From Nitrosospira sp. (GTDB lineage: Bacteria; Pseudomonadota; Gammaproteobacteria; Burkholderiales; Nitrosomonadaceae): a DNA stretch of 64,000 nt. How positions within the stretch are numbered: the first letter of the stretch is position 1; every line of letters starts with the position of its first letter. Shown here in pieces: positions 54,287-62,592 of the stretch. The notes beneath the pieces were generated by a model. That model was given only the letters and a program-made list of their open reading frames with translations, ran no database searches and was not told the origin of the DNA. Made by a program: the position numbers and the translations under genes. The stretch covers positions 28,555-92,554 of the forward strand of contig JACDGV010000012.1 in the NCBI GenBank assembly GCA_013821425.1, given 5' to 3'.

Positions 54287-54412
54287 ATGAAAACTGAAAA
54301 CCAGAAGCCGGAAAACAGTAAAGACAGTAAAGACGTAAACAATAACGACGGTAATGTTATTGCCCTGACTCTGCTTGGAGTGTTAGCCGGGTTGATGGGG
54401 TTAGCCTCCTGA
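54287..54412 (+). CDS. 41-residue membrane peptide
   Basis: M(KTENQKPENSKDSKDV)NNNDG, a charged N-terminal half, followed by a hydrophobic half VIALTLLGVLAGLMGLAS. GGGAAG lies immediately before the ATG, with GGAG a few bases further. It has its own promoter (54177-54205) and terminator (54498-54519), so it looks like a self-contained expressed gene. A single membrane span with a charged tail fits a small membrane-associated regulator or toxin-like peptide; nothing in the sequence decides which. I do not recognise a family. Confidence 0.6.
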   Translation: MKTENQKPENSKDSKDVNNNDGNVIALTLLGVLAGLMGLAS

Positions 54413-54445
54413 GGACAGAATAACTGGGGCCCACGTAACGGTCCA

Positions 54446-54464
54446 CTGCCAGCCCCCTTGGCAG
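54446..54464 (+). ncRNA. Stem-loop in the 3' UTR of the small-protein transcript
   Basis: CTGCCA (54446-54451), seven-base loop, TGGCAG (54459-54464). It lies between the ORF stop and the terminator hairpin. The 85-base 3' UTR with two stable stem-loops could act as a small RNA or protect the transcript. Confidence 0.35.
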
Positions 54465-54497
54465 AAGGAAGGTGGCGGGTTACGGCCTGCCTTGATT

Positions 54498-54519
54498 AAC
54501 CCGCTTCGGCGGGTTTTTT
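54498..54519 (+). terminator. Intrinsic terminator of the small-protein unit
   Basis: AACCCGC, UUCG tetraloop, GCGGGTT, then a run of T to 54519. A seven-bp stem closed by a stable tetraloop; the clearest terminator in the window. Confidence 0.9.
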
Positions 54520-55410
54520 ATTGCCTGCGACAAGTGTTTTACAATTCTTGAAGCTCCATTGTTGGAAGTTCTGTTTTTATCTGTAGTCGTTATCACTTCA
54601 CGTTATTGAATTCAATACTGCTTGTCGCATATCGGCCTCTATCCGTCTGGTCTGCTCGTGCCCGCCCGCCCGGGCCTGGGCGTGTCTGTTCCGCTCGCAT
54701 GGGTAGAGCTGGGCGGACTGGGCACCAGCGCAGCTCGCTGAAGTGCCGCTAACATCACTTGTTAACGCCGTCTGCCCCATTTTCCGACTTAATTCATATT
54801 GTTTTCGTATAAATGACTGCCTCGCACAGCCCTTCGATCAACTCCTATCTTGCGCGGCTGCAAGTTTCCGTAGCCTGTGGCGCAAATTCCTTCGGCACCT
54901 GAAATCCCGGGTTCACAAACTCGCCTGATGGGCCAGTTTCTTATTTTCGCGACTTCACGAAAAACCTATATCTCTCCCCATCCTTACAGCCAGCTCTTCG
55001 TCAAGCAAAATACGTTATCAAGCGTAAAGCGAACAGCCTGTTTGTAGGTCAGACAGCGAGCTACGTCATGGATAAGGGGGAAGAGGGGAGGGGTATAGCA
55101 ACACACATGCAATTGCAAGTGTGTTTATTTAATAAGCACAAAATAGGTCCCATGTGCTGCAACACTTCAGCTGATGTCAATGCGTAAATTTAAACTCATT
55201 AAACAAATACGAATCATAATCGTCTTTATTACCGAAGAGCTGACAATGCCCATCCAAGCAGGTGAACTCGCGCATTAATGACAGGAAAGCCAGGGGGGAT
55301 TGAAAGAGAAAGATTTAACAACTCAGGAGGGCGATTTTTGGGAATAGATCTTATTTCTCATGAAGAATTAGATCGATTTGAAAAATTAATAACCTGATTG
55401 GAGGTAATAA
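54520..55410. other. 891-bp gene-free region
   Basis: Between the small-protein terminator and the second PEP-CTERM gene. Two overlapping opposite ORFs of 60-61 codons (54598-54780 and 54743-54928) show no recognisable sequence or ribosome-binding site. A 24-bp inverted repeat at 55101-55124 is the only clear structure. The right third is AT-rich and probably holds the promoter for the gene at 55411. Confidence 0.45.
55101..55124. repeat. 24-bp inverted repeat, likely operator
   Basis: ACACAC at 55101-55106 and GTGTGT at 55119-55124 flank the perfect 10-bp palindrome TGCAATTGCA (55108-55117). Only one base pair of the twelve is mismatched. No U-tract follows. It is 287 bp upstream of the PEP-CTERM gene at 55411. 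Confidence 0.5.
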
Positions 55411-56121
55411 ATGGACTTGAAGTTGAACCCCGCCCAGAAAGTAGCTGTTTTCATGTCATTATTAACATTGTCTCTTCTCATCAGTCCGGCGCACGCCGTG
55501 GACTGGACTGAGGTCGGTGATGCAGGCCAGCTGCTGGGTACGGCACAAGAACCGACAGGTGATGGTCGACTGAGAAATATCTACGGAACCATTTCGACCA
55601 CTAATGATGTGGACTTGTACAAGCTTTACATTTCCAACCCCACTACATTCTCCGCGGCTGTCAACTCTACCAGTGGTGACCTTGACTCCGCACTCGTGCT
55701 GTTTAACGAGGGGGGGTACGCTCTATATGGGAATGATGATGCCATGCTTGGCACTCGTGATGCGGGCTTGCCGGCAGGTAACGTACATGGTCCGCAGGCA
55801 CCGGGTTGGTATCATCTGGCAGTAATTCCCCTTGGCACGCCGCCGGTAAGCGGCATTGGCTTTACTCCAGACCATTATATGTTTCCCAATGTCAGCGCTC
55901 CTTATACGCAGATACTTACTGCAACGGGTCCAGGAGGAGCATCACCCTTAACGGGATGGGCGCCGGTAGACAATTTGGCAATCAATGAGGAGTACCGTTT
56001 AAGACTTTCAGGAGTGGAGGTTTCGCCCGTTCCCGAGCCGGAAACCTATGCCATGTTGCTTGCCGGTCTTGGATTGATTGGCACTATGGTTCGGCGGAGA
56101 AAGGATTTTATAAATCAGTAG
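55411..56121 (+). CDS. PEP-CTERM sorting domain protein 2
   Basis: 236 residues. ATG with a strong GGAGG site at good spacing. Signal peptide ending ISPAHA near residue 29. The body has a pre-peptidase-like or DVUA0089-like beta domain: IYGTISTTNDVDLYKLYISNPTTFSAAV and DSALVLFNEGGYALYGNDD, near 57-110. This fold often binds or shields other exported proteins. C-terminal sorting signal PVPEPETYAMLLAGLGLIGTMVRRRK. Followed by a perfect hairpin at 56213-56245. Confidence 0.9.
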   Translation: MDLKLNPAQKVAVFMSLLTLSLLISPAHAVDWTEVGDAGQLLGTAQEPTGDGRLRNIYGTISTTNDVDLYKLYISNPTTFSAAVNSTSGDLDSALVLFNEGGYALYGNDDAMLGTRDAGLPAGNVHGPQAPGWYHLAVIPLGTPPVSGIGFTPDHYMFPNVSAPYTQILTATGPGGASPLTGWAPVDNLAINEEYRLRLSGVEVSPVPEPETYAMLLAGLGLIGTMVRRRKDFINQ

Positions 56122-56188
56122 CCGCTTTCCCCGTTTTGCGATTTTTTGGGGGATTTCTCTTACTGCGCAGGGATAGCCGAACTTATTT

Positions 56189-56200
56189 TCGCACGTGCGA
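56189..56200. repeat. 12-bp perfect palindrome
   Basis: TCGCACGTGCGA. It lies 68 bp after the PEP-CTERM gene at 55411-56121 and next to the hairpin at 56213. Could be a regulator site or chance. Confidence 0.3.
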
Positions 56201-56212
56201 ATTTCCCCATCC

Positions 56213-56245
56213 AACACTACAGGCTCTTTTCGGACCTGTAGTGTT
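56213..56245. terminator. Perfect 11-bp stem-loop between convergent units
   Basis: AACACTACAGG and CCTGTAGTGTT are exact inverted repeats with an 11-base loop (CTCTTTTCGGA). It separates the rightward PEP-CTERM gene from the leftward EpsA remnant and could stop transcription from both sides; the U-tracts are short (AA or TTT at the ends). Confidence 0.55.
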
Positions 56246-56491
56246 TACAACCCCCAATCGCCCGACATATGGGGGAAGGCATTGAATCAGACGCAGTAGC
56301 TGACACGGGCCCCTGGAACCAGACAGCGAACATGTTCTCATGGGGCAAGTAATGCTGTATCTCTCTTTGCAGCCATCTCAAGAGGTCGGAGTGGCTCTTC
56401 ACCGCGACGCCATCTTCAATGATTCGAAAATAACGATTCAAAGCTCATCAGAGGGAGAGGAAAGAAGCATCATCTGCTCGAAGCGTTCCAT
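56217..56491 (-). pseudogene. N-terminal remnant of an EpsA-like LuxR-family regulator
   Basis: Starts at ATG 56491 with a GGTGGAG site: MERFEQMMLLSSPSDEL, then a frame change at about 56440 into NRYFRIIEDGVAVKSHSDLLRWLQREIQHYLPHENMFAVW. This matches in order the N terminus of EpsA-type regulators associated with exosortase/PEP-CTERM loci (FLRIIExSLxVRSHxDLFLWLQGEVQRYLPHEILIAAW, from memory). The frame ends at 56217 and the helix-turn-helix is absent. So the gene is both shifted and truncated. Confidence 0.55.
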
Positions 56492-56594
56492 CGTCTCCAC
56501 CTGACGTGTTCGTCGTTTTTGTGTTTTTTTAAGTCATATCGCTTAATCACCGGTCAACTTGATACTGTTTACGCGGTCCCTCGATCGGTCTCAA

Positions 56595-57332
56595 TTACGC
56601 AGCCCGGCGATTACGGGTGACCATACTTGCGATCAGGCCAAGCCCCAGGAGCGCCAAGGTTCCAGGTTCAGGGATGCCATTGACGGGAAAGGAGGCAGGA
56701 TTGGCGGAATCGGAAATAGGATTGACGGAGAGGGCCACGTTGTCGAACTCGAATCCGTACTCTGTGCTCGAGGCCACCACTCTATTAAAGGGCGTGTCCG
56801 ACTCGATATTCACATATAAAGTGCCGCTAGCCCCCTGATTGCCATTAGCTATGCCATCCACATCAAGACCGGTGAAGTTGAATAGCAAGGTCGTGCCATC
56901 ATAGAAGGATAGCGAGTTGTAGTGATCAACCGAGCCCCACAACAATCCAAAATACTGGTGATAGTCGTCCAGTTCCATCGTAACCTGGCCAATGCCGGTA
57001 GTCAGGTACTGGGTCTGGTTCTGGCCATTTCCCTGGGGGTTGCCAAACATGGTGCCATTGCCGCCGGAAATGAAGGGCGCAGCATAAAACCCCGGTGCGT
57101 CTAGGCCAGCTACGGCGCCGGCTCCAGTGCCGCTGAAGGTGACTGTCATGCCATTGCCTATCGCCCCACCCGCGGCTCCTAGGCCATCAAAACTCTCATA
57201 AGCGCCTGCTCCAACAGGAACACCCTCCGCGGAAGCGGTAAGCAAGGCCGCCGTGCTGGCAGACGATATCCCAGCCCCGCCAAGAGCAAAAATCACCATC
57301 GCTGCATAAACCCTGATCTCTTTATTCAACAT
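56595..57332 (-). CDS. PEP-CTERM sorting domain protein 3
   Basis: 245 residues from ATG 57332, preceded by GAGGAG at good spacing; an open extension of five codons has no site. Signal peptide EIRVYAAMVIFALGGAGISSASTAA. The body is Gly-rich and includes YFGLLWGSVDHYNSLSFYDGTTLLFNFTG and GFEFDNVAL, a pattern found in PEP-CTERM proteins with a beta-sandwich of about 120-180 residues. C-terminal sorting signal IPEPGTLALLGLGLIASMVTRNRR. Separated by 150-470 bp from its neighbours; probably its own transcript. Confidence 0.9.
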   Translation of the reverse strand: MLNKEIRVYAAMVIFALGGAGISSASTAALLTASAEGVPVGAGAYESFDGLGAAGGAIGNGMTVTFSGTGAGAVAGLDAPGFYAAPFISGGNGTMFGNPQGNGQNQTQYLTTGIGQVTMELDDYHQYFGLLWGSVDHYNSLSFYDGTTLLFNFTGLDVDGIANGNQGASGTLYVNIESDTPFNRVVASSTEYGFEFDNVALSVNPISDSANPASFPVNGIPEPGTLALLGLGLIASMVTRNRRAA

Positions 57333-57510
57333 TAAAAATCTCCTCATTTGTGGCTATTGGTTTGAACGTTGCCTGTATAAACAGGATCAACTCGTTAATT
57401 GCTTCATATATCTATAAGCAATTTGTGTGCCACACTATGAAATAATTAGTATTCAATTACTTACTTGCTACATCCCCCTAAACAGTTTTAACGTGAAAAA
57501 TCCTTCGTCA

Positions 57511-57524
57511 TGTACTAAAGTACA
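57511..57524. promoter_or_regulatory. 14-bp palindrome upstream of PEP-CTERM gene 3
   Basis: TGTACT-AA-AGTACA is a perfect inverted repeat, 179 bp upstream of the start at 57332. A further palindrome CCTGT-ATAA-ACAGG lies at 57372-57385. LuxR-family regulators bind this kind of site, and an EpsA-type LuxR remnant is nearby; the link is inference. Confidence 0.35.
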
Positions 57525-57699
57525 AGGAGGGCCCTTTCGCAACACCATAACGGATAATGCTGATGTGCTGATTTCTATCTTCGCAGCGCGAGGGAAGATC
57601 TATTGAAATCATTTGAGAGTCACGGATTACGAGCTCAAGTCAAAAAACTGGAAGCGTACCTGCTCGGTTGCTCAAATGCGTAACACCATTGCAGTGCTG

Positions 57700-57800
57700 T
57701 ACAAACCATTCCGGCATCGTGACCGGCAATTCCGGAAGTCACCAAAAATCGGTCACGTTCGCCCGGAATCCTCGGTCACGATGGGCCAGAATACCCACTG
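57700..57800. mobile_element. Possible terminal region of an IS21-type element
   Basis: The octamer CGGTCACG or its complement CGTGACCG occurs three times within about 70 bp (near 57718, 57749 and 57774), each next to a CCGGAAT or CCGG stretch. IS21-family ends carry multiple repeats of this type. No istA or istB gene is nearby. It abuts the inverted repeat of the next IS. The remainder of 57348-57699 holds only the palindromes noted. Confidence 0.35.
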
Positions 57801-57813
57801 ACCAATTGATGTG

Positions 57814-59084
57814 CTAGCAGCCTGTCGGACTTCCCGGATTAAAAGTTTCAGACGAGCACCCCGACCACGACACCCTGAACACGTTCCGCAATCGCTTCCT
57901 GCAGGAAATCGAAGCATTGATGGTGCAAGTGCTGATGATTGCCCGCACCCTGGGCGTACTCCATCTGGGCAACATTGCGCTGGATGGCAGCAAGATCAAA
58001 GCCAACGCATCCAGACACAGCGCGTTGAGTTATGGGCACATGGGTCAACTGGAAGAACAACTGACAGGCGAAATACGGACACTCATGGAGTTGGCTGAAG
58101 TGGCGGACAACGAGAAGGTACCCGCTGGTATCAGCTTGCCTGAAGAGGTCGCCCGCCGTGAAGACCGGCTCAAGGCCATCGTTGCAGCCAGGACCGAGAT
58201 CGAGGCACGTGCCAGGGAGCGGTTCGATCAGGAGCAGGCTTTCTACCAGGCTCGGCTGGATAAGCGTGCGGCCAGATCAAGGGAAAGCGGCAAACCCCCT
58301 CGAGGCAAGGTGCCTGTTCCGCCGGTAGAAGGTGCGCGTGACGAGGATCAGATCAATCTCACCGTCGAAGCATCGCGCATCATGAAAGTATCTGGTGGCG
58401 GATTTGATCAATGCTACAACGGTCAGGTTGCCGTGGATATGGACAGCATGCTGATTGTAATTACGGGCACCGTGCAGGCGTGCAACGACAAACAGCAGGT
58501 GGTACCGGCACTAGAGCAACTCAAGGGCCTGCCGGTCGAACTGGGTCGGCCGCTCAACCTGGTGGCAGATATGGGTTACTTCTCCGAGGCCAACGTCCTG
58601 GCCTGTGGGGAGCATTCCATTACGCCGCTGATTGCGGTGAGCCGACAGGCGCATCATCCTGACCCACTGGAGCGCTTTACCGAACCGGGGCCACTTGAAA
58701 AAGACACAACCGAGGTGGAGAAGATGCGTTATTTGCTACGGACGATGGGAGGACGGGCACTCTATGCGAGGCGCAAATGCACGGTGGAGCCGGTGATAGG
58801 CATCATCAAGGCGATATTGGGATTTCGCCAATTCTTGCTACGCGGACTGGAAAGCGTCAAGGGCGAGTGGAATCTGGTGGGGATGGCCTGGAACCTGAAA
58901 CGAATGTTTGTGCTGGCGGGGCGGCCTGGCGCAGCAGCGTATGATTGAGGGCAGCGCCAGACATTCATGAGCGTCCAGGAAGCAACCGGATGAGAATCTG
59001 AAAATCCATTTTATGAAAACACGATCAATCGCCTGGCAATACAGGGCTGCCAACAAATTGATGGGAAGTCCGACAGGCTGCTAG
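57814..59084 (+). mobile_element. Insertion sequence with perfect inverted repeats and internal deletion (IS1182-like)
   Basis: The ends are exact inverted repeats: CAGCCTGTCGGACTTCCC at 57818-57835 and its complement at 59063-59080. Both are flanked by CTAG (57814-57817 and 59081-59084). CTAG is palindromic, so it can be read as a 4-bp target duplication or as part of a 22-bp repeat. The element is about 1.26 kb and contains one transposase whose N-terminal third is missing, with only a few bases between the left repeat and the truncated reading frame. Related full-length elements are larger (general knowledge). Confidence 0.9.
57850..58948 (+). pseudogene. Transposase (IS1182-like), N-terminally deleted
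   Basis: The frame begins abruptly in SDEHPDHDTLNTFRNRF at about 57850 and runs to the stop at 58948. The first ATG is at 57917. Catalytic-core residues can be followed: Asp in NIALDGSKIKANAS, Asp in LVADMGYFSEANVL and Glu in RKCTVEPVIGIIK, with the family NLVGMAWNLKRM end. Typical proteins have about 110 more residues before SDEHPDHDTLN, including the HTH-like DNA-binding part. It is therefore unlikely to act on its own, although the ends could be mobilised by a complete copy elsewhere. Confidence 0.85.
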
Positions 59085-59672
59085 ACAGCATTAGGGTGAC
59101 CCTGATCTGCAACTCGTTCTCTCTGACTACGACTACCCCCAAACTGGCACGGTGCTAATTAATGGCCAGCACTTGTATCGTTCTAGCTGCCTATATCGCA
59201 ATGATAAATTTACCATACACAAAAACCCATATGTCTATTTTCATCGCGAAGAGAATTATTACTCAAATATGCAAATAAGCGAGTTTTTATATTGGTTTAA
59301 CTGGCCTCCCCCCAGTTTTCACGGACACATTCATTTAAGCACATCTCAGACAGCTGGGATTCCCGGTAGCGGAGGCTCAATGTTTGAGGTTGGGCGTTTT
59401 TGGCACTCAACTGCGCGAAGTTCAAGCGTTAGGCGCTCGCCTGCTGGGGTAGCGGACCAAAACAAAACCAGTTGAAAGTGGCTCTGCGTATAGATGATTG
59501 GCGGAAGCGGTGTAGAGCGATTCAACCACCCGACCACGCAAAGAGCTGGGATTTAGAGCTCCTTCTGAGGTATTCTTCGGAATGTTGTTAAGCTACACAG
59601 AGCAACCGCTAGTTGTTGCACTTTGGACTTGAATTCGCGCCATATTGATGATTTTTAGAGAGGAAGAATTTA
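59085..59672. other. 588-bp gene-free region right of the IS
   Basis: An AT-rich left half and a GC-rich right half with two small opposite ORFs (59152-59475 and 59346-59537). Neither has a ribosome-binding site or recognisable product. The sequence CGGTAGCGGAGGCTC...CAACTGCGCGAAG has the look of a dispersed repeat end, but I see only this copy. Confidence 0.4.
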
Positions 59673-59861
59673 ATGAGTTCTAAATATATTGTATTTATTA
59701 TTGCCCTTAGTGCCGCTTTGATTAGTTGTGGTGGTGGGGCTCCTGAAGTAAATTCAACGAATTGTTCTGGCGCAGGAATGCAGGCGGTGCTTCCAACTTT
59801 CGACAACGAAGCTGAGCGGCAAGCATTTATTGATAAATGCCAATCTATGGCAGAAAAATAA
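59673..59861 (+). CDS. Small lipoprotein
   Basis: 62 residues. KYIVFIIALSAALISC: a hydrophobic segment and lipobox LISC with Cys19 as the lipidated residue, followed by GGGAPEV, a Gly linker that favours sorting to the outer membrane. Mature part has two more Cys (NCSGAGMQA and DKCQSMAEK) that could form a disulphide. GAGAGGAAG before the ATG at good spacing. Two-cysteine small lipoproteins of this type are common in Proteobacteria; function unknown. Monocistronic. Confidence 0.75.
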   Translation: MSSKYIVFIIALSAALISCGGGAPEVNSTNCSGAGMQAVLPTFDNEAERQAFIDKCQSMAEK

Positions 59862-60128
59862 AGCTTGGGACAAGCTGTCGAGTTGATAACCACAGATCAT
59901 GTGCTACAACTCCAGGCAGTTTATTTGCTCTCATGTGGGTTTACGCCAGTGACAAGATCGCCGTTACTAAATCAGATTGAGGTAGTTGCGAGAGCTGATT
60001 AAGGACGTATCCTGGTTTTTGGAACGCGTTGGATGACAAAATCTGGGGCCGCCGGGATAGTCTGAAACACAACTCTCTAGGCTCCTGGCATTCTGTAATT
60101 CGGATGTCGATACAAAGATGGGGTGCAT

Positions 60129-61245
60129 ATGCGGCTCGCCACATTCAACGTTGAGAATATGTTTAGTAGAGCCAAGGCTCTTAACCAGGAAACGTGGGCA
60201 GAAGGCAGGCCCTGTTCTCGATGATTACAGCAGGCTAAACTCATTGATACAGGAGGCCGCCTATACTGACGCAATTAAGTCGGAAATCCTGGAGATAATG
60301 AAACGGCACGAGGGTTTGGTAGCGCAAGGAAAAAGCAAGTTTTTGTGTCTTCGTGACATTCGTGGAAAGTTTCTTTATCGCCCGCGGAATAAGCCCGTCG
60401 AGATTATTGCTGATGGTAGAAGCGCGTGGATCGGGTGGTTTGAGTTGCAGCGTGAACCGGTTAAGGAAACCGCCACTGAGAATACGGCCCGAATCATTGG
60501 AATACTGGATGCCGATATTCTATGTGTCGTGGAAGCGGAGGACAGGGTCGGTCTAAAGCGATTTAACGATCACGTAATCCCAAAGGTTGGAGCTGCTCCG
60601 TATCGTCATGTGATGCTGGTCGATGGGAATGACGAACGAGGGATAGATGTGGGGATCATGACGCGTCAGGGATTCGAGATCCGGAGCATGAGAAGCCATG
60701 TTGATGATGAGGACGCAGTAGGAGTAATTTTTAGCCGTGATTGTGCCGAATATGAAGTGAGAACGTTGCAAGAGAATACACTCATTCTGCTGGTTAATCA
60801 TTTCAAGTCTAAAGGCTACGGGAAGCCCGCTGAATCGGCCCGGAAGCGATTGCGGCAAGCAGCAAAAGTCCGGCAGATCTACGACCAGCACGTTGCTGAC
60901 GGGCATGCGTACGTTGCGGTTGTCGGCGACCTTAATGAGATACCAGATGAATCGCCGCTGGACCCGCTTTTGCGCGAAGGCTCTGATTTAACCGATCTTA
61001 TGACACATCCGAAGTTTGTTGGGGACGGGCGGCCAGGGACCCATGGCAACGGGACCAAGTCGGGAAAGCTCGACTACATCCTCATGTCACCGAAGCTTTC
61101 TGCGCAGGTAAAGAATGGCAGAATAGAACGACAGGGTGTGTGGGGCGGAAAAGACGGCAAGCTCTTTCCTCACATCCCGACAATTGAGGTTGAAAAGGAC
61201 GCCGCCTCCGATCATGCGGCTCTGTGCGTTGAAATCGATATCTAA
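60129..61245 (+). pseudogene. Endonuclease/exonuclease/phosphatase-family protein, frameshifted near the start
   Basis: The family N terminus MRLATFNVENMFSRAKAL...WAEGRP starts at ATG 60129 and continues in a different frame from the rest, which resumes at VLDDYSRLNSL. An extra T at about 60213 (CCC-T-GTTCTC) explains the change. The main part is well kept: CVVEAEDRVGLKRF (catalytic Glu), HVMLVDGNDERGIDVGIM, LVNHFKSKGYG, VVGDLNEIPDESP (Asp, Asn) and KLDYILMSP...ASDHAALCV (Asp-His). Without repair, translation from 60118 would lack the TFNVEN block with its metal-binding residue. A sequencing indel cannot be excluded. About 260 bp before the gene hold nothing evident. Confidence 0.75.
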
Positions 61246-61748
61246 CTCCTCGTCGCTCAGCTAAACAGAATAAACAGAAGCCTGCACCAGCGGGGCTTCG
61301 TCATCTGGGGATTCATAGAATCAATGAGGGGTCAGACTCGATTAATTGTAAAATAACGACGCGCTATAGTTGATGCTTTCACGAATACAGGATCGTGACA
61401 GACGCTTGCCCTGATTTATCCTTCTCGGCCAACCGCAACACATCATCTTATATTCCAATAATCGGGCCGAGATTTTCTGTACAGAAGCGGCTTAACTTTC
61501 TATCTTGGGCAGTCACGGTTGGCCTGAAGGAAACGCAGCTGCAATATTCATACCGGGTGCTGATGAATGACCAGGTAAAGTTACTCACACGTCCCATAAG
61601 CAGAACTTGAGCAATGCCTGGCAAATGCCAGGTCGCTACATAACATATAGCGAGCCCGCAAAGGCCACGAGCTGACCCGTTACCACAATGCTTCCGAATG
61701 GGCCGGTGCGTCGTGCTCATTTGTCGGCTGCCCGCCTATGGAACTGTT
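61246..61748. other. 503-bp gene-free region
   Basis: Contains GAGGGGTCAGACTCGATTAATT at about 61327, a motif I have seen near REP-associated transposases in other betaproteobacteria (memory, unverified). A 71-codon ORF (61395-61610) has no recognised product. The leader of the GDT1-like gene was searched by eye for a yybP-ykoY riboswitch without success. Confidence 0.4.
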
Positions 61749-62327
61749 ATGGAATCCCTCCTGGTCTCGATGGGTGTTGTCGCCATCGCTGAAATCGGCG
61801 ACAAGACCCAGCTTCTCGCATTCATCCTCGCAGCGCGATTCAAGAAGCCTTTGCCTATCGTCGCCGGTATTCTTGTCGCGACCCTTTTGAACCACGGTCT
61901 TGCCGGTGCGGCAGGCGCGTGGATTGCGGCGACGATCAGCCCGGAGGTCCTGCGCTGGATGTTGGGCCTCTCGTTCATCGGCATGGCCATCTGGACGATG
62001 ATCCCGGACGAGATCGAGGAAGAGGAAGCCAAGGTGGTCAAGAGGTTCGGTGTGTTCGGTGTTACGCTGGTCACTTTCTTCCTGGCCGAGATGGGTGACA
62101 AGACCCAACTGGCCACCGTGGCACTGGCGGCGCATTACGCCACGCCGCTGCTTGTAGTTATCGGTACGACATTGGGCATGTTGATCGCGGATGTGCCTGC
62201 CGTGTTCGTCGGCGACAAGCTTGCGGCGAAGACACCGATGAAGCTCGTACACTCGGTGGCGGCAGCGATCTTTGCGTTGTTGGGGGTGGCGACGCTGCTG
62301 GGTGCGGGCACGAAGTTCGGTTTTTGA
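61749..62327 (+). CDS. TMEM165/GDT1 (UPF0016) family cation transporter
   Basis: 192 residues, six spans, built as two repeats each with the family motif: AEIGDKTQLLAFILA near residue 15 and AEMGDKTQLATVALA near 118. The acidic and Lys/Thr residues of ExGDKTQ line a cation pathway. Bacterial members export Mn (MneA) and eukaryotic ones carry Mn or Ca with protons. A cytoplasmic loop of acidic residues DEIEEEEAK lies between the halves. ATG 61749 starts directly before the first span; an open extension to 61698 is ignored. Flanked by unrelated genes; alone. Confidence 0.9.
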   Translation: MESLLVSMGVVAIAEIGDKTQLLAFILAARFKKPLPIVAGILVATLLNHGLAGAAGAWIAATISPEVLRWMLGLSFIGMAIWTMIPDEIEEEEAKVVKRFGVFGVTLVTFFLAEMGDKTQLATVALAAHYATPLLVVIGTTLGMLIADVPAVFVGDKLAAKTPMKLVHSVAAAIFALLGVATLLGAGTKFGF

Positions 62328-62592
62328 CCCGAAGGGAACCCGGGAGCGCATACCGGCGGTTGTTCAAGCAGCATATCTGAACTGAAGAGAGCATTAACGC
62401 GATCAGAGAGGCAACAGACAAAGCGTGGGTATTGGGAGATGACCGGTTCAAACGCAGTATTCGAGAGAAATTATGCACTTCCTCCTAATATTTCACCGTT
62501 GCCGGTATTGAGACCGGACGACAAGGGTGCAGAGCTATACAGCAGTTGGTCCGCGTATCGTTGGTGTCGTTGGTGTTTCAAAAGCCCGGAGG

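Noticed and set aside
55101..55124. CRISPR-like or terminator structure
   Set aside because: Single inverted repeat with no array and no U-tract.
61620..61748. yybP-ykoY manganese riboswitch before the GDT1-like gene
   Set aside because: The conserved loop sequences GGGGAGUAG and GUCAACAU are not present in the leader.
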